Source: Opitutaceae bacterium (GTDB lineage Bacteria; Verrucomicrobiota; Verrucomicrobiia; Opitutales; Opitutaceae). From it: 64,000 bases of DNA. Below the pieces are notes generated by a model, which saw nothing but the letters and a program-made list of their open reading frames with translations, was not told the DNA's origin and made no database searches. Below are positions 28,712 to 36,825 of the stretch, in pieces. The translations under genes and the position numbers were made by a program. The stretch lies in assembly GCA_028284235.1 (NCBI GenBank), contig JANQSC010000049.1, positions 1 to 64,000 of the forward strand, read 5' to 3'. How positions within the stretch are numbered: the stretch's first letter is position 1; each line of letters begins with the position of its first letter.

Positions 28712-29917
28712 TCAGTCGCGAAGGGGTTCCGGTTTCGCGTCGAGAAATTGCTCGGTCCAAGGTAGGCCGCGTTCATTGAGTTCTGCCATGAAGGGGTCTG
28801 GGTCGAATTGCTCGACGTTGAAGACGCCTTTGCCGGTCCACTTTCCAGTTAGGAGCATCATGGCGCCGATCATGGCAGGGACTCCAGTCGTATAGGAAAC
28901 TGCCTGGGAGTTGACTTCGGCAAAGCACTGCTCGTGGTCGCAGATGTTGTAGATGTAGTAGTGTTTTCGTTCCCCGTCTTTGCGCCCGTCGACAACGCAG
29001 CCAATGCAGGTGCGTCCTTGGGTCGACTCGCCGAGCGATCCGGGATCAGGGAGGATTGCTTTCAAAAACTGCAGCGGGACGATTTCCTGCCCTTGATAGA
29101 CGACGGGGTCGATCCGCGTCATTCCTACGTTTTCCAATACGCGTAGATGGGTTAGGTACTGTTCCGAAAACGTCATCCAAAAACGCATACGCTGGATTTC
29201 AGGAAAGTGCTTTGCCAGCGATTCCATCTCCTCGTGGTACATGAGGTACATTTCCTTGGGACCGATTCCCTCGGGAAAGTCGAATGAGCGATGAACGGAC
29301 AGGGGTGGTGTTTCTTGCCATTGCCCGTTTTCGAAATAACGCCCGTTGGCGGTGACTTCGCGGATATTGATTTCCGGATTGAAGTTCGTGGCGAAGTGCT
29401 TGCCGTGGTCGCCGGCATTGCAGTCGATAATGTCCAGAGTGTCGATCGAATCGAAATGGTGTTTGCGCGCGTAGGCGGTGAAGATATTGGTCACTCCAGG
29501 ATCGAATCCGCATCCAAGCAGAGCGATTAGTCCAGCGTCCTCGAATCGCTTTTGATAGGCCCATTGCCAATGGTATTCAAATTTGGCTTCGTCGATGGGC
29601 TCGTAGTTGGCCGTATCCATATAGTGGACGCCGGCTTCGAGGCAGGCGTCCATTATGGTGAGATCCTGATAGGGGAGGGCCACGTTGATCACGAGATCGG
29701 GCCGGTAGTCGCTCAGTAAAGCGACAGTTTCCGCGACGTTGTCGGCGTCGATCTCGGCGGTCGCGATTTCACGGTCAATTTCCGCGGCGATCGCCTCGCA
29801 TTTGCTCTCGGTGCGGCTCGCGAGGCAAATCTCTGAAAACACCTCGGGGATTTGGGCGCATTTATGGGTGACGACGCGGCCGACGCCTCCGGCTCCGATA
29901 ATTAGGACCTTGCTCAT
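28712..29917 (-). CDS. Carboxynorspermidine/carboxyspermidine dehydrogenase (saccharopine dehydrogenase family)
   Basis: This 401-residue protein begins with a Rossmann nucleotide-binding motif, VLIIGAGGVGRVVTHKC, and follows the saccharopine-dehydrogenase-like layout with VINVALPYQDLTIMDACLEAGVHYMDTANYE, GCGFDPGVTN and a DIIDCNAGDHG segment. It condenses putrescine or diaminopropane with aspartate semialdehyde, reducing the imine with NAD(P)H to carboxy(nor)spermidine. With nspC and speB downstream, spermidine via carboxyspermidine is the likelier product because putrescine comes from speB. It is probably the first gene of the operon. Confusion with a lysine dehydrogenase is possible, but the neighbours argue against that. 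Confidence 0.92.
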   Translation of the reverse strand: MSKVLIIGAGGVGRVVTHKCAQIPEVFSEICLASRTESKCEAIAAEIDREIATAEIDADNVAETVALLSDYRPDLVINVALPYQDLTIMDACLEAGVHYMDTANYEPIDEAKFEYHWQWAYQKRFEDAGLIALLGCGFDPGVTNIFTAYARKHHFDSIDTLDIIDCNAGDHGKHFATNFNPEINIREVTANGRYFENGQWQETPPLSVHRSFDFPEGIGPKEMYLMYHEEMESLAKHFPEIQRMRFWMTFSEQYLTHLRVLENVGMTRIDPVVYQGQEIVPLQFLKAILPDPGSLGESTQGRTCIGCVVDGRKDGERKHYYIYNICDHEQCFAEVNSQAVSYTTGVPAMIGAMMLLTGKWTGKGVFNVEQFDPDPFMAELNERGLPWTEQFLDAKPEPLRD

Positions 29918-30133
29918 AGCAGATCGATTTCATCGTCTACCGCGGCTCGAATTGCAATGGCATTTGGCGGAATTCAAGTGGGCGCCAAATTGTCGTGGCG
30001 CACGAAAATGGTTTCCGCGGTCCGGAAAGGAGCAGTAAACTAGGTTCTGGACTCTACGAGCGGGCGAGTTTGTAGAGGGATTTCGGGCAGCGACAGAGGG
30101 GATTCTCTATTTATTTTGTTTCTGGAAAACTGT

Positions 30134-30139
30134 TATATT
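30134..30139 (+). promoter_or_regulatory. Possible -10 box of the small ORF
   Basis: TATATT lies 9 bp before the ATG of the 65-codon ORF, with a TTATTT sequence about 17 bp upstream. If used, transcription would begin almost at the start codon, giving a leaderless or near-leaderless message. This is suggestive only. Confidence 0.3.
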
Positions 30140-30148
30140 GTAGGCATT

Positions 30149-30346
30149 ATGGAATTACCAGCTGTACAGAACTTAGTCGATGCGACGCTAAATCCGGTAC
30201 GGTCTTTGGGCAACGACGCTTCAAGCATTACTGCTCAATCGACTGAGCCCGTGGCGACTGGCGGCGAGTCCGCGACCAGCGATTCGGGTTTCGGTTCGAA
30301 TGACGCTCAGAGCAACACCGGTTCGCATTTGAATGAAAAAGCCTAG
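30149..30346 (+). CDS. Small hypothetical protein (65 residues)
   Basis: The frame runs MELPAVQNLVDATLNPVRSLGNDASSITAQST... to NEKA. The first 20 residues could form an amphipathic helix; the rest is rich in serine, glycine, asparagine and threonine, suggesting disorder. I recognise no family. The track start 11 codons earlier overlaps the likely -10 region, so the internal ATG is preferred. It has a strong terminator 48 bp after its stop, and it stands alone between the polyamine operon and the CAP/VCBS gene. The terminator and nearby -10 give it some support as a real transcript, but coding potential is unproven. Confidence 0.45.
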   Translation: MELPAVQNLVDATLNPVRSLGNDASSITAQSTEPVATGGESATSDSGFGSNDAQSNTGSHLNEKA

Positions 30347-30393
30347 AGCGCGTTGCTCGCTCTAACGACGCCCAGTTTACTGGGACAAAAAAC

Positions 30394-30426
30394 AAGTCCT
30401 CGCCAAATTTCAGCGAGGACTTTTTT
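30394..30426 (+). terminator. Rho-independent terminator, probably bidirectional
   Basis: AGTCCTCGC pairs with GCGAGGACT around CAAATTTCA and is followed by TTTTTTG. On the minus strand TTGTTTTTTG follows, so it can also end the CAP/VCBS gene, which stops at 30451. Confidence 0.88.
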
Positions 30427-30450
30427 GTGTCGATTGACTGTTCGCTCGAA

Positions 30451-33400
30451 CTAGAGATCGGTGGGAGCGAATACTTCTATTAGGGCAATGCCGCTTTCAC
30501 CCGCAGCTCCGGCAACTTGTACGCCGTAAACCTTGTTGGGCTCGAGGTCGACTACCATGGCGGAATTAGTGCTTCCGAACGTGTATCCAACGGAATTCAC
30601 ATGGGCTGCCACAAGCAGGATTTCCGCGACGTTGTTCTCCGCGTCGCCCCAATCGTCGTTAGTGAAGAGCTCGACCGCGGTCCCCGTTTGATCGAGGACA
30701 CGTATATTCGGATTGGGAAGAGCAGGCGAACCAGTGGGAAGGGCCAGCCCCGGACCTTGAGCGCGGATAAGCACTTTCTGCGGCTTGTTTCCGAGAACCG
30801 TGAATCCGGCAAACAGTTTTTTGCTATCTTCGGACCCGACAAAGCTGCGAGTCGAGATATTGAACAGTGAAACATCCGCGTTGAAGTCGGACTTGTGCGT
30901 CTCGTCGTAGACTTCGACGGTGCCGATTCCAGTGCCGCCATCGACGCCTTTGATCACCGCGGTGTAGACGCCCTCAGTGACGGTCACCCGCATTGCGGCA
31001 TCGTTGGATCCAAGAGGGAGCGACGGCGCTCCTACGAGGTCGATTGCGGTTGTTATGTCGGCGTCGTCGCCCCAGGTTGTATTCGGATTTTGGGGATGAT
31101 CGACTAAGGCCGAGGTTGGTTCGTCTGGCGGGGTCACATTGAAGTCAGTCTTGTACAGTTCGATGGTCGGATTCGCGATCGCGTCTGTTAGATTGTTGGG
31201 CGGCTCCGCGAGAGTCGGGCCCACCGACATGATCAAGACGTCGAGCGCTTCGGTGCCGAGCACGGTGAATCCGGCAATCATGACGTTGTCGTTCGTCAGA
31301 ATTTCCGATCGCGAGGAAATATTCACAACGCGAGCAAATCCGGTCGGATCCGAGACTGTGGTTTGACCATTAATGGTGATCCGAAGCACGCCGGAGCTGG
31401 TATTGTCGTCGGAATCCTTGGCAGTGTAGGTGAAGGTTTCCTCCAGTGTTTCCCCGTCGTCGAGGGCGACAACGTCTGGGTCGTCCTTGTCGACTTGATA
31501 CGCGTAGCTGCCGTCGGGGGCGATGACGAGATAGCCGTGGTCGGTTTTGATGCGGGTTCCCACGTTATCGGTCTCGCCGTCGACGTTGTCGATCGTCAGC
31601 TCATCGTCGGCGGGCTTGCCGTCGTTGTCGGTGACGTTTCCTTTGATGTAGCTTTCGCCTTCGTCGATCGAGTCTTCGTCGTCGTTCGCGATGACTGACA
31701 GTCCGTTGATCGTGATTCGGAGGGTGCCGACGTCGGTGCGGTCTTCCCCGTCTTTGGCTCGATAGGTGACGCTGTCTTCGAGCGACTCTCCGTTTTCGAG
31801 GTCCTGTACGTCGGTATTGGTGTTGTCGAGCGTGTAGGTGTAGGTTCCGTTTGCGGCGATTGTGATCTGGCCGTAGGTGGTCGCGATTTGAACGCCTACA
31901 TTCGCGCCGTCACCGCCGACCTGGTCCACGACAAGGGTTTCGCCGTCCGGCTTGTCGTCATTGGCAAGGACGTCGCCTCCGACGGTGTCGCCGCCTTCGG
32001 TAATCGAGTTCGTGTCGTCATTGGCCGTGACGGTTTCGGCCGCGGCGACTGCTGAGACATTGAGAACGGTTCCCCATTCCATTTCGTAGTTGTCGTGCAT
32101 CATTCCTTGAGCTTGCAGCGATACGTCGCCGATGGCGGCCGGAGCGAAGTCAAAGGTAGTTGCCCCAGGAAGGAAAGCAGAAGTAGTGGTATCGGTCATA
32201 CTCAACACATTGGTCAGAGTGATGTCGTCGAAATACCAGCCAACTTGCGATGTCGTCTGGGGGAAGGCGATCCCGCCGATGTGGTCGAATTCAAACTGTA
32301 TGTGGATTGTGCGTCCTTCGTATTCGGAAAGGTCGATATCTTTAGTGGTGAAGGTCGTTTCCGGGGAACCGCCTGAGCCGTCCTGCGCCGTGGTGCCGGG
32401 CTGGAGAAATACGTTTATCCAGGAAACGCCATTGTCCAAAGAGATATTGACTTTGGACAGCTGTGTATCGGTCGCGGTTCGAACCATACTTTCGAATGAG
32501 AGCATAGCGTCGCTGCCCACTACATAGGCGTCCGGGAAGGTGATTGAGTTGCTGGTTCCGAGTTCGCTGCTGGTGGCGAGGTGAAAGGCGGATGTTCCAC
32601 TGGCGGCGAATGAGCTGTCGATAACGTTGTAGCCGCCAAATATGCGCACGATGAGCGACCCGATGCCGGACTCCGCGCCTTCAACGAAATCGCCGACTGC
32701 AGTGTTGAACGAGCGGAAACGGATGCCGGTCACGTTTTCGTTGCTCACTTCCTGGGCGAAATCGGGGAGGTCGACGGCGTATTCGTTCAGGATTCCCTGC
32801 TCAGGCGCGGCCGGTCCCGTTATGCTGGTGACGGTGGTTTCGCCCGTGGTCGGGACTTCAGGGTCGAAAACGATTACGTCGTACGTGTAGCTCGTTTCGG
32901 GAGCGTCTTGTATCCCTGTGATGGTTACGGAATAGGTTACATCGTCGCTCGGCTTTTCATGCGTGTGGGAGTCGTTGGCGTCGAGTCCGTCGTAAACCCA
33001 AACGAGCGTGTTGTCGCCGATGAACCCGATCGGGTTGTCGGGATCCGGGTCGAGGGTCTCCAGAACGGGGGCGTCCGATCCATCCATTGGGACGCCGTCT
33101 TTTGTCATCGTGACAACGGCGTCCTTGAAATTGGCGCCTTCAATTGAAAAGGACCAGCGTGGGTGAACCGTGCGGTAGGGCACGTAGCCCTCTTGAGGAA
33201 AGGCGACATACGGGAAATCGATGGGGGCTCTCGGGTTCGCGTTAAAGACGTCGTTTTCCGCCGAGAAAATGTGGATTGCGTTGGCGCGACGGACACTATC
33301 TCTGGGTCCACCAGATCCGGGAGGAATCGCTCCTTGGCGCGTGTCGATTTCGTCAATCGCCGCTTGGGGGATTTCGGGAACTGTCGCGGAAGGCGTGTCT

Positions 33401-34077
33401 CCGGTTCCCATTTCAACCATCGGCGGGTAGAGCAGCCAGCGACGGTGGCCGACGGCGAAATTGCCAACGCCCTTGTCTTGCATGTACCCGTTGACGGAGT
33501 CGGGTCCGTAGGAACCGATTGCGAGATTTGAGTCCCCAGCTCCCGTATTGCCAACTGCCGTAATGTAGTTGGTGAATCCGTCCAAAACCGGCGTGTGGCT
33601 AATGTCGTCATTGCCGCCCATAATAATGGCGGTTAGCTGGGCGATTTCATTCAAGTCGTCTTCTAATACAACGTCCGCTGAAATACCGGCCATGGCTCGA
33701 TAGTAGTTGATTCGCAATAGGACCGCCTCCTTGAAGAGGTCGGAGGTGTCTCCGGCGAGGCCAGGGACTACAGCTTCCTCGGTTCCGTCGGCGGGGTCGT
33801 AGGGGCTGAAGCTTCCGGTCCAACCAATCGTCGCGTACTCCGAGGCCCAGTAGATCGCGTTGAAAAAGGCGCGGACCTCTTCACGGTTCGAGTTGTCGAC
33901 CTCGAAAGACCCGATGTCCAGAGTGGCCTGGATCCCAAACGAAGACGAGCTGGGCTCGAGGATAATCTGGTTGGCTTTGTATTCGTCCAAACGAATGACA
34001 GGTTGGGCGAATAGGCTGACGCAAATAGTGGAGCTTGCGAGGAGCGCGACGAACGTTCTTAAAATTTGTCGGTTCAT
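30451..34077 (-). CDS. Large secreted CAP-domain protein with VCBS repeats
   Basis: The chosen start (MNRQILRTFVALLASSTICVSLFAQP) gives a signal peptide and a 1208-residue protein; the track start adds 33 residues. A CAP/SCP domain lies within about residues 90-230 (LRINYYRAMAGISADVVLEDDLN, VGNFAVGHRRWLLYPP). A beta-sandwich middle part follows, then two VCBS-type units (ANDDTNSITEGG..., ANDDEDSIDEG...) of about 100 residues. Two C-terminal modules (VVNISSRSEIL, FNISTRSFVGSED) resemble those of the subtilase at 17790. It is probably extracellular and adhesive or surface-attached. CAP-domain function in bacteria is poorly known. Confidence 0.82.
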   Translation of the reverse strand: MNRQILRTFVALLASSTICVSLFAQPVIRLDEYKANQIILEPSSSSFGIQATLDIGSFEVDNSNREEVRAFFNAIYWASEYATIGWTGSFSPYDPADGTEEAVVPGLAGDTSDLFKEAVLLRINYYRAMAGISADVVLEDDLNEIAQLTAIIMGGNDDISHTPVLDGFTNYITAVGNTGAGDSNLAIGSYGPDSVNGYMQDKGVGNFAVGHRRWLLYPPMVEMGTGDTPSATVPEIPQAAIDEIDTRQGAIPPGSGGPRDSVRRANAIHIFSAENDVFNANPRAPIDFPYVAFPQEGYVPYRTVHPRWSFSIEGANFKDAVVTMTKDGVPMDGSDAPVLETLDPDPDNPIGFIGDNTLVWVYDGLDANDSHTHEKPSDDVTYSVTITGIQDAPETSYTYDVIVFDPEVPTTGETTVTSITGPAAPEQGILNEYAVDLPDFAQEVSNENVTGIRFRSFNTAVGDFVEGAESGIGSLIVRIFGGYNVIDSSFAASGTSAFHLATSSELGTSNSITFPDAYVVGSDAMLSFESMVRTATDTQLSKVNISLDNGVSWINVFLQPGTTAQDGSGGSPETTFTTKDIDLSEYEGRTIHIQFEFDHIGGIAFPQTTSQVGWYFDDITLTNVLSMTDTTTSAFLPGATTFDFAPAAIGDVSLQAQGMMHDNYEMEWGTVLNVSAVAAAETVTANDDTNSITEGGDTVGGDVLANDDKPDGETLVVDQVGGDGANVGVQIATTYGQITIAANGTYTYTLDNTNTDVQDLENGESLEDSVTYRAKDGEDRTDVGTLRITINGLSVIANDDEDSIDEGESYIKGNVTDNDGKPADDELTIDNVDGETDNVGTRIKTDHGYLVIAPDGSYAYQVDKDDPDVVALDDGETLEETFTYTAKDSDDNTSSGVLRITINGQTTVSDPTGFARVVNISSRSEILTNDNVMIAGFTVLGTEALDVLIMSVGPTLAEPPNNLTDAIANPTIELYKTDFNVTPPDEPTSALVDHPQNPNTTWGDDADITTAIDLVGAPSLPLGSNDAAMRVTVTEGVYTAVIKGVDGGTGIGTVEVYDETHKSDFNADVSLFNISTRSFVGSEDSKKLFAGFTVLGNKPQKVLIRAQGPGLALPTGSPALPNPNIRVLDQTGTAVELFTNDDWGDAENNVAEILLVAAHVNSVGYTFGSTNSAMVVDLEPNKVYGVQVAGAAGESGIALIEVFAPTDL

Positions 34078-34165
34078 GATATAAATTATGCGTATGCAGA
34101 CAATCGGGATAATTGGGGTGTAGTTTATACGTATTACCTCTAAAATTGCAGTTTTAATCCGGATT

Positions 34166-34182
34166 CGGGCATTCAATGCCCG
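34166..34182. promoter_or_regulatory. Perfect 17-bp palindrome upstream of the CAP/VCBS gene
   Basis: CGGGCATTCAATGCCCG has perfect 8-bp arms around a single central C. It lies 89 bp upstream of the CAP/VCBS start, in the 362-bp divergent gap with sulfatase 1. I see no gene in the rest of this gap, which should hold both promoters. It could be an operator; no regulator is assigned. Confidence 0.4.
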
Positions 34183-34439
34183 TTATATTTACGAATTAAT
34201 GACCGCTATCGTCGAATTTTCCGAGAATCGGCGGGGTATTGACGGGTTTGCGGCCCGGAATTGAATTCGAAAGAAACCGTTGGGTGACAGGCGATTGAAT
34301 CTGAAAAGAGGGGCGCTGATCGTGTCAACGCGCTGGTTTTCTTAGTTGTTTCTCGCCTCCTTTTCGCTATTCCTGTCTGCCGGTCGTTGTGAATTTCAAG
34401 CGTCGACTGCAGTCTTTACCCCAAAACGCAGCATTCTGA

Positions 34440-35987
34440 ATGAAGTCGCTCACTTTACTCCTCGCAGGGCTCCTTGGCGCGTTCGCTGTCCACGCGTCCA
34501 AGCCCAACATTCTCTTCATCTACACCGACGACCAGTCGACGCGAACGGTCAGCGCCTACGAAGACGCGTATCACTGGGTGGATACGCCGAACATCGATCG
34601 ACTCGCGGATGGAGGAGTTCGATTCACCAGAGCGAATATCGGTTCCTGGTGCATGGCGTCGCGGGCCTCCATTCTTACGGGTCTTCAACAGCACAAAATC
34701 GAGTCGATGCGAATGACCGGGCCAAACCCGATGAACGTCTACGATCCCGAAGAGTGCAAATTCTGGCCGAGTGAATTTCGCGCCCAAGGCTACTACACGG
34801 CCCAAATAGGCAAGTGGCACACAGGCGTGGATTCTGGATACGGAAGAGACTGGGACCATCAAGTCGTGTGGAACCGGCCGAAGTACCCGGAAAACGCTCC
34901 CAACTACTTTTACGACCAGTTGATCGAATTCGACGGTGGCGAGGCCAAACTGGTCGAAGGGTATACGACCGACCAATACACGGAATGGGCAGTCGATTTC
35001 GTTACGGAGCGAGGCCCTGAATCCGGAAAACCATGGTACCTGTGGCTTTGCTACGGCGCGGTGCACGCTCCCTTCACCCCCGCCGATCGCCACATGGATT
35101 CCTACCCGAATGTGACCACGCCAAAAATCGAGGACGTCTATCCTCCTCGAAAAGGAAAGCCAGAGTACATGCGGACAATGGAAATGTGGAGTCCCGGTCC
35201 GGATGGAGAACCTGTTGAGGCGCCTCGAAAAGGGCCCGTGCCGGTGGGATTCAAAGACATACCCGGACGTCCCTTGAAAGATTGGATACGGCAATACCAG
35301 CAGGGCGTGCTCGCCATCGACGAAGGGGTAGGTCGGCTTTTGCGAGCGTTGAGCGATACAGGCCAAGACGAGAATACGCTCATCGTGTTCACCTCGGACC
35401 AGGGATTTGCTTGGGGACAGCACGGCTCCAAGTCGAAAGTGGCGCCCTATCGGGCGACGATCGCCGCTCCATTAATATTCAGAATGCCTCGAGCGTTCGC
35501 TTCAGGAAACAAGAGTATCGGAACTGTGGTTACGGAACCGGTTACCGCGGTCGATCTTCCGGCTACCTTTTTCTCGCTCGCCGGTTTGAAAACGCCATGG
35601 AAAATGCACGGATACGATCTGACTCCTCTTCTGCGCGATCCGGAAGCTCGCTGGGGAAAGCCCTCCTTGCTGACGCATACGGCAAAGCAATACGGGTCGG
35701 ATACGGATACGATCCCCCCGAAAGGAGATCCAAAACTCTACCATGGTCCCGGTGTGCCTTGGTATGTGCTTCTCAGTCAAGGACGATACAAGTATGTCAG
35801 AACATTGATCGAAGGCGAAATGGAGGAACTCTACGATACGGTGAGCGATTCGGACGAGCTGCGGAACCTAGCAGAGCTTGAAGCCTACCGGGAGCTACTT
35901 GCTACTTACCGGAAAACCGCAATACAAGAGCTTGAGCGGACCGGGGCCGGCTTCGTGGATAGCCTTCCGGCCGCCTCGACTGAGTGA
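34440..35987 (+). CDS. Sulfatase 1 (family S1), CxAxR-type signature
   Basis: This 515-residue protein has a signal peptide (MKSLTLLLAGLLGAFAVHA). The first metal aspartates are in KPNILFIYTDDQ (D30, D31). The catalytic residue is C71 in SWCMASRASILTG, a C-x-A-x-R version of the motif that is converted to formylglycine. Conserved QIGKWHTG and IVFTSDQGFAWGQHG segments follow. It hydrolyses a sulfate ester, probably from an algal or animal polysaccharide, in the periplasm or outside. C-terminal LYDTVSDSDELRNLAE is the usual sulfatase tail. It is first of a short run with a DUF1080 gene and sulfatase 2. Confidence 0.93.
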   Translation: MKSLTLLLAGLLGAFAVHASKPNILFIYTDDQSTRTVSAYEDAYHWVDTPNIDRLADGGVRFTRANIGSWCMASRASILTGLQQHKIESMRMTGPNPMNVYDPEECKFWPSEFRAQGYYTAQIGKWHTGVDSGYGRDWDHQVVWNRPKYPENAPNYFYDQLIEFDGGEAKLVEGYTTDQYTEWAVDFVTERGPESGKPWYLWLCYGAVHAPFTPADRHMDSYPNVTTPKIEDVYPPRKGKPEYMRTMEMWSPGPDGEPVEAPRKGPVPVGFKDIPGRPLKDWIRQYQQGVLAIDEGVGRLLRALSDTGQDENTLIVFTSDQGFAWGQHGSKSKVAPYRATIAAPLIFRMPRAFASGNKSIGTVVTEPVTAVDLPATFFSLAGLKTPWKMHGYDLTPLLRDPEARWGKPSLLTHTAKQYGSDTDTIPPKGDPKLYHGPGVPWYVLLSQGRYKYVRTLIEGEMEELYDTVSDSDELRNLAELEAYRELLATYRKTAIQELERTGAGFVDSLPAASTE

Positions 35988-36099
35988 TGGTGGCGACCGC
36001 TCGGCGCCAAGCGGAAAAATAGACTTTGCCTTGCAGTCAGTTTGCGCGTTTAGATGCTTCCGTTCGCCCCTTGTTTTGACCCCTTGCAAATCTATCCCC

Positions 36100-36825
36100 A
36101 TGAAAACACCTCTACCCCTCGTCGCTCTAATTGGACTACTGACTCTCGCCGGAATGACCGGTTGCGGTTCATCGGGAGGAGAGAGTTCCGGCGTCGCTTT
36201 GTTCGACGGCGAGACTCTCGATGGCTGGCAGAATTTTGGTGGCGGAAATTTCTACGTCGCCGACGGGGCGATCGTCGGAGAGGCGGCTCCGGGCTTGCCG
36301 AACAGCTTCTTGGCGACCAATGAGCAGTACGACAACTTCGAACTCGAAGTTGAATTCAAAATCGATGCGCTCTTGAACTCCGGAATTCAAATCCGAAGCG
36401 GGACTTACGCCGAAGAAACGAAAACGGTTCGGTGGGGCGGTCGTTTCAAACCGGACGGGAGTAGGGACGTCAAAGACCGTGTCTGGGAGAAAGGTCGGTT
36501 TTGGGGCTACCAAATTGAGATCGATCCGACGGAGCGCGCTTGGAGCGGCACGGTGTATGAAGAAGGCGGTCGTGGTTTTCTGCATACGCCGGGGGAAAAC
36601 GAAACTGGAATGAAGGCGTTTAAGCCAGACGATTGGAACCACTTCAGGATCGTCGCCAATGGCGATCGATTTCAGACCTGGCTCAACGGAGTTCCAGTCG
36701 CGGACGTGCGCGACGATTTGACAGCGACGGGCTACATCGCCTTGCAACTTCATGGAATCGGGAAAAACAAGGAGAAGATCGGCCAGAAAGTCCGGTGGCG
36801 GAATATTCAGCTAACGGAACTGTGA
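36100..36825 (+). CDS. DUF1080 (3-keto-disaccharide hydrolase-like) lipoprotein
   Basis: The chosen start, MKTPLPLVALIGLLTLAGMTGC, gives a lipoprotein signal (lipobox LAGMTGC), and the mature protein is a single DUF1080 jelly roll: VALFDGETLDGWQNFGGGNFYV..., NFELEVEFKIDALLNSGIQIRSG, and the C-terminal IALQLHG with WRNIQLTEL. Some members of this family hydrolyse 3-keto glycosides; others are uncharacterised. The track start 74 codons upstream is rejected. The stop overlaps a possible GTG start of sulfatase 2 (GTGA), implying translational coupling. Confidence 0.88.
   Translation: MKTPLPLVALIGLLTLAGMTGCGSSGGESSGVALFDGETLDGWQNFGGGNFYVADGAIVGEAAPGLPNSFLATNEQYDNFELEVEFKIDALLNSGIQIRSGTYAEETKTVRWGGRFKPDGSRDVKDRVWEKGRFWGYQIEIDPTERAWSGTVYEEGGRGFLHTPGENETGMKAFKPDDWNHFRIVANGDRFQTWLNGVPVADVRDDLTATGYIALQLHGIGKNKEKIGQKVRWRNIQLTEL

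Noticed and set aside
36633-36821. Upstream extension of sulfatase 2 in the ORF track
   Set aside because: It runs inside the DUF1080 gene in another frame; the signal peptide begins at 36822 or 36840.
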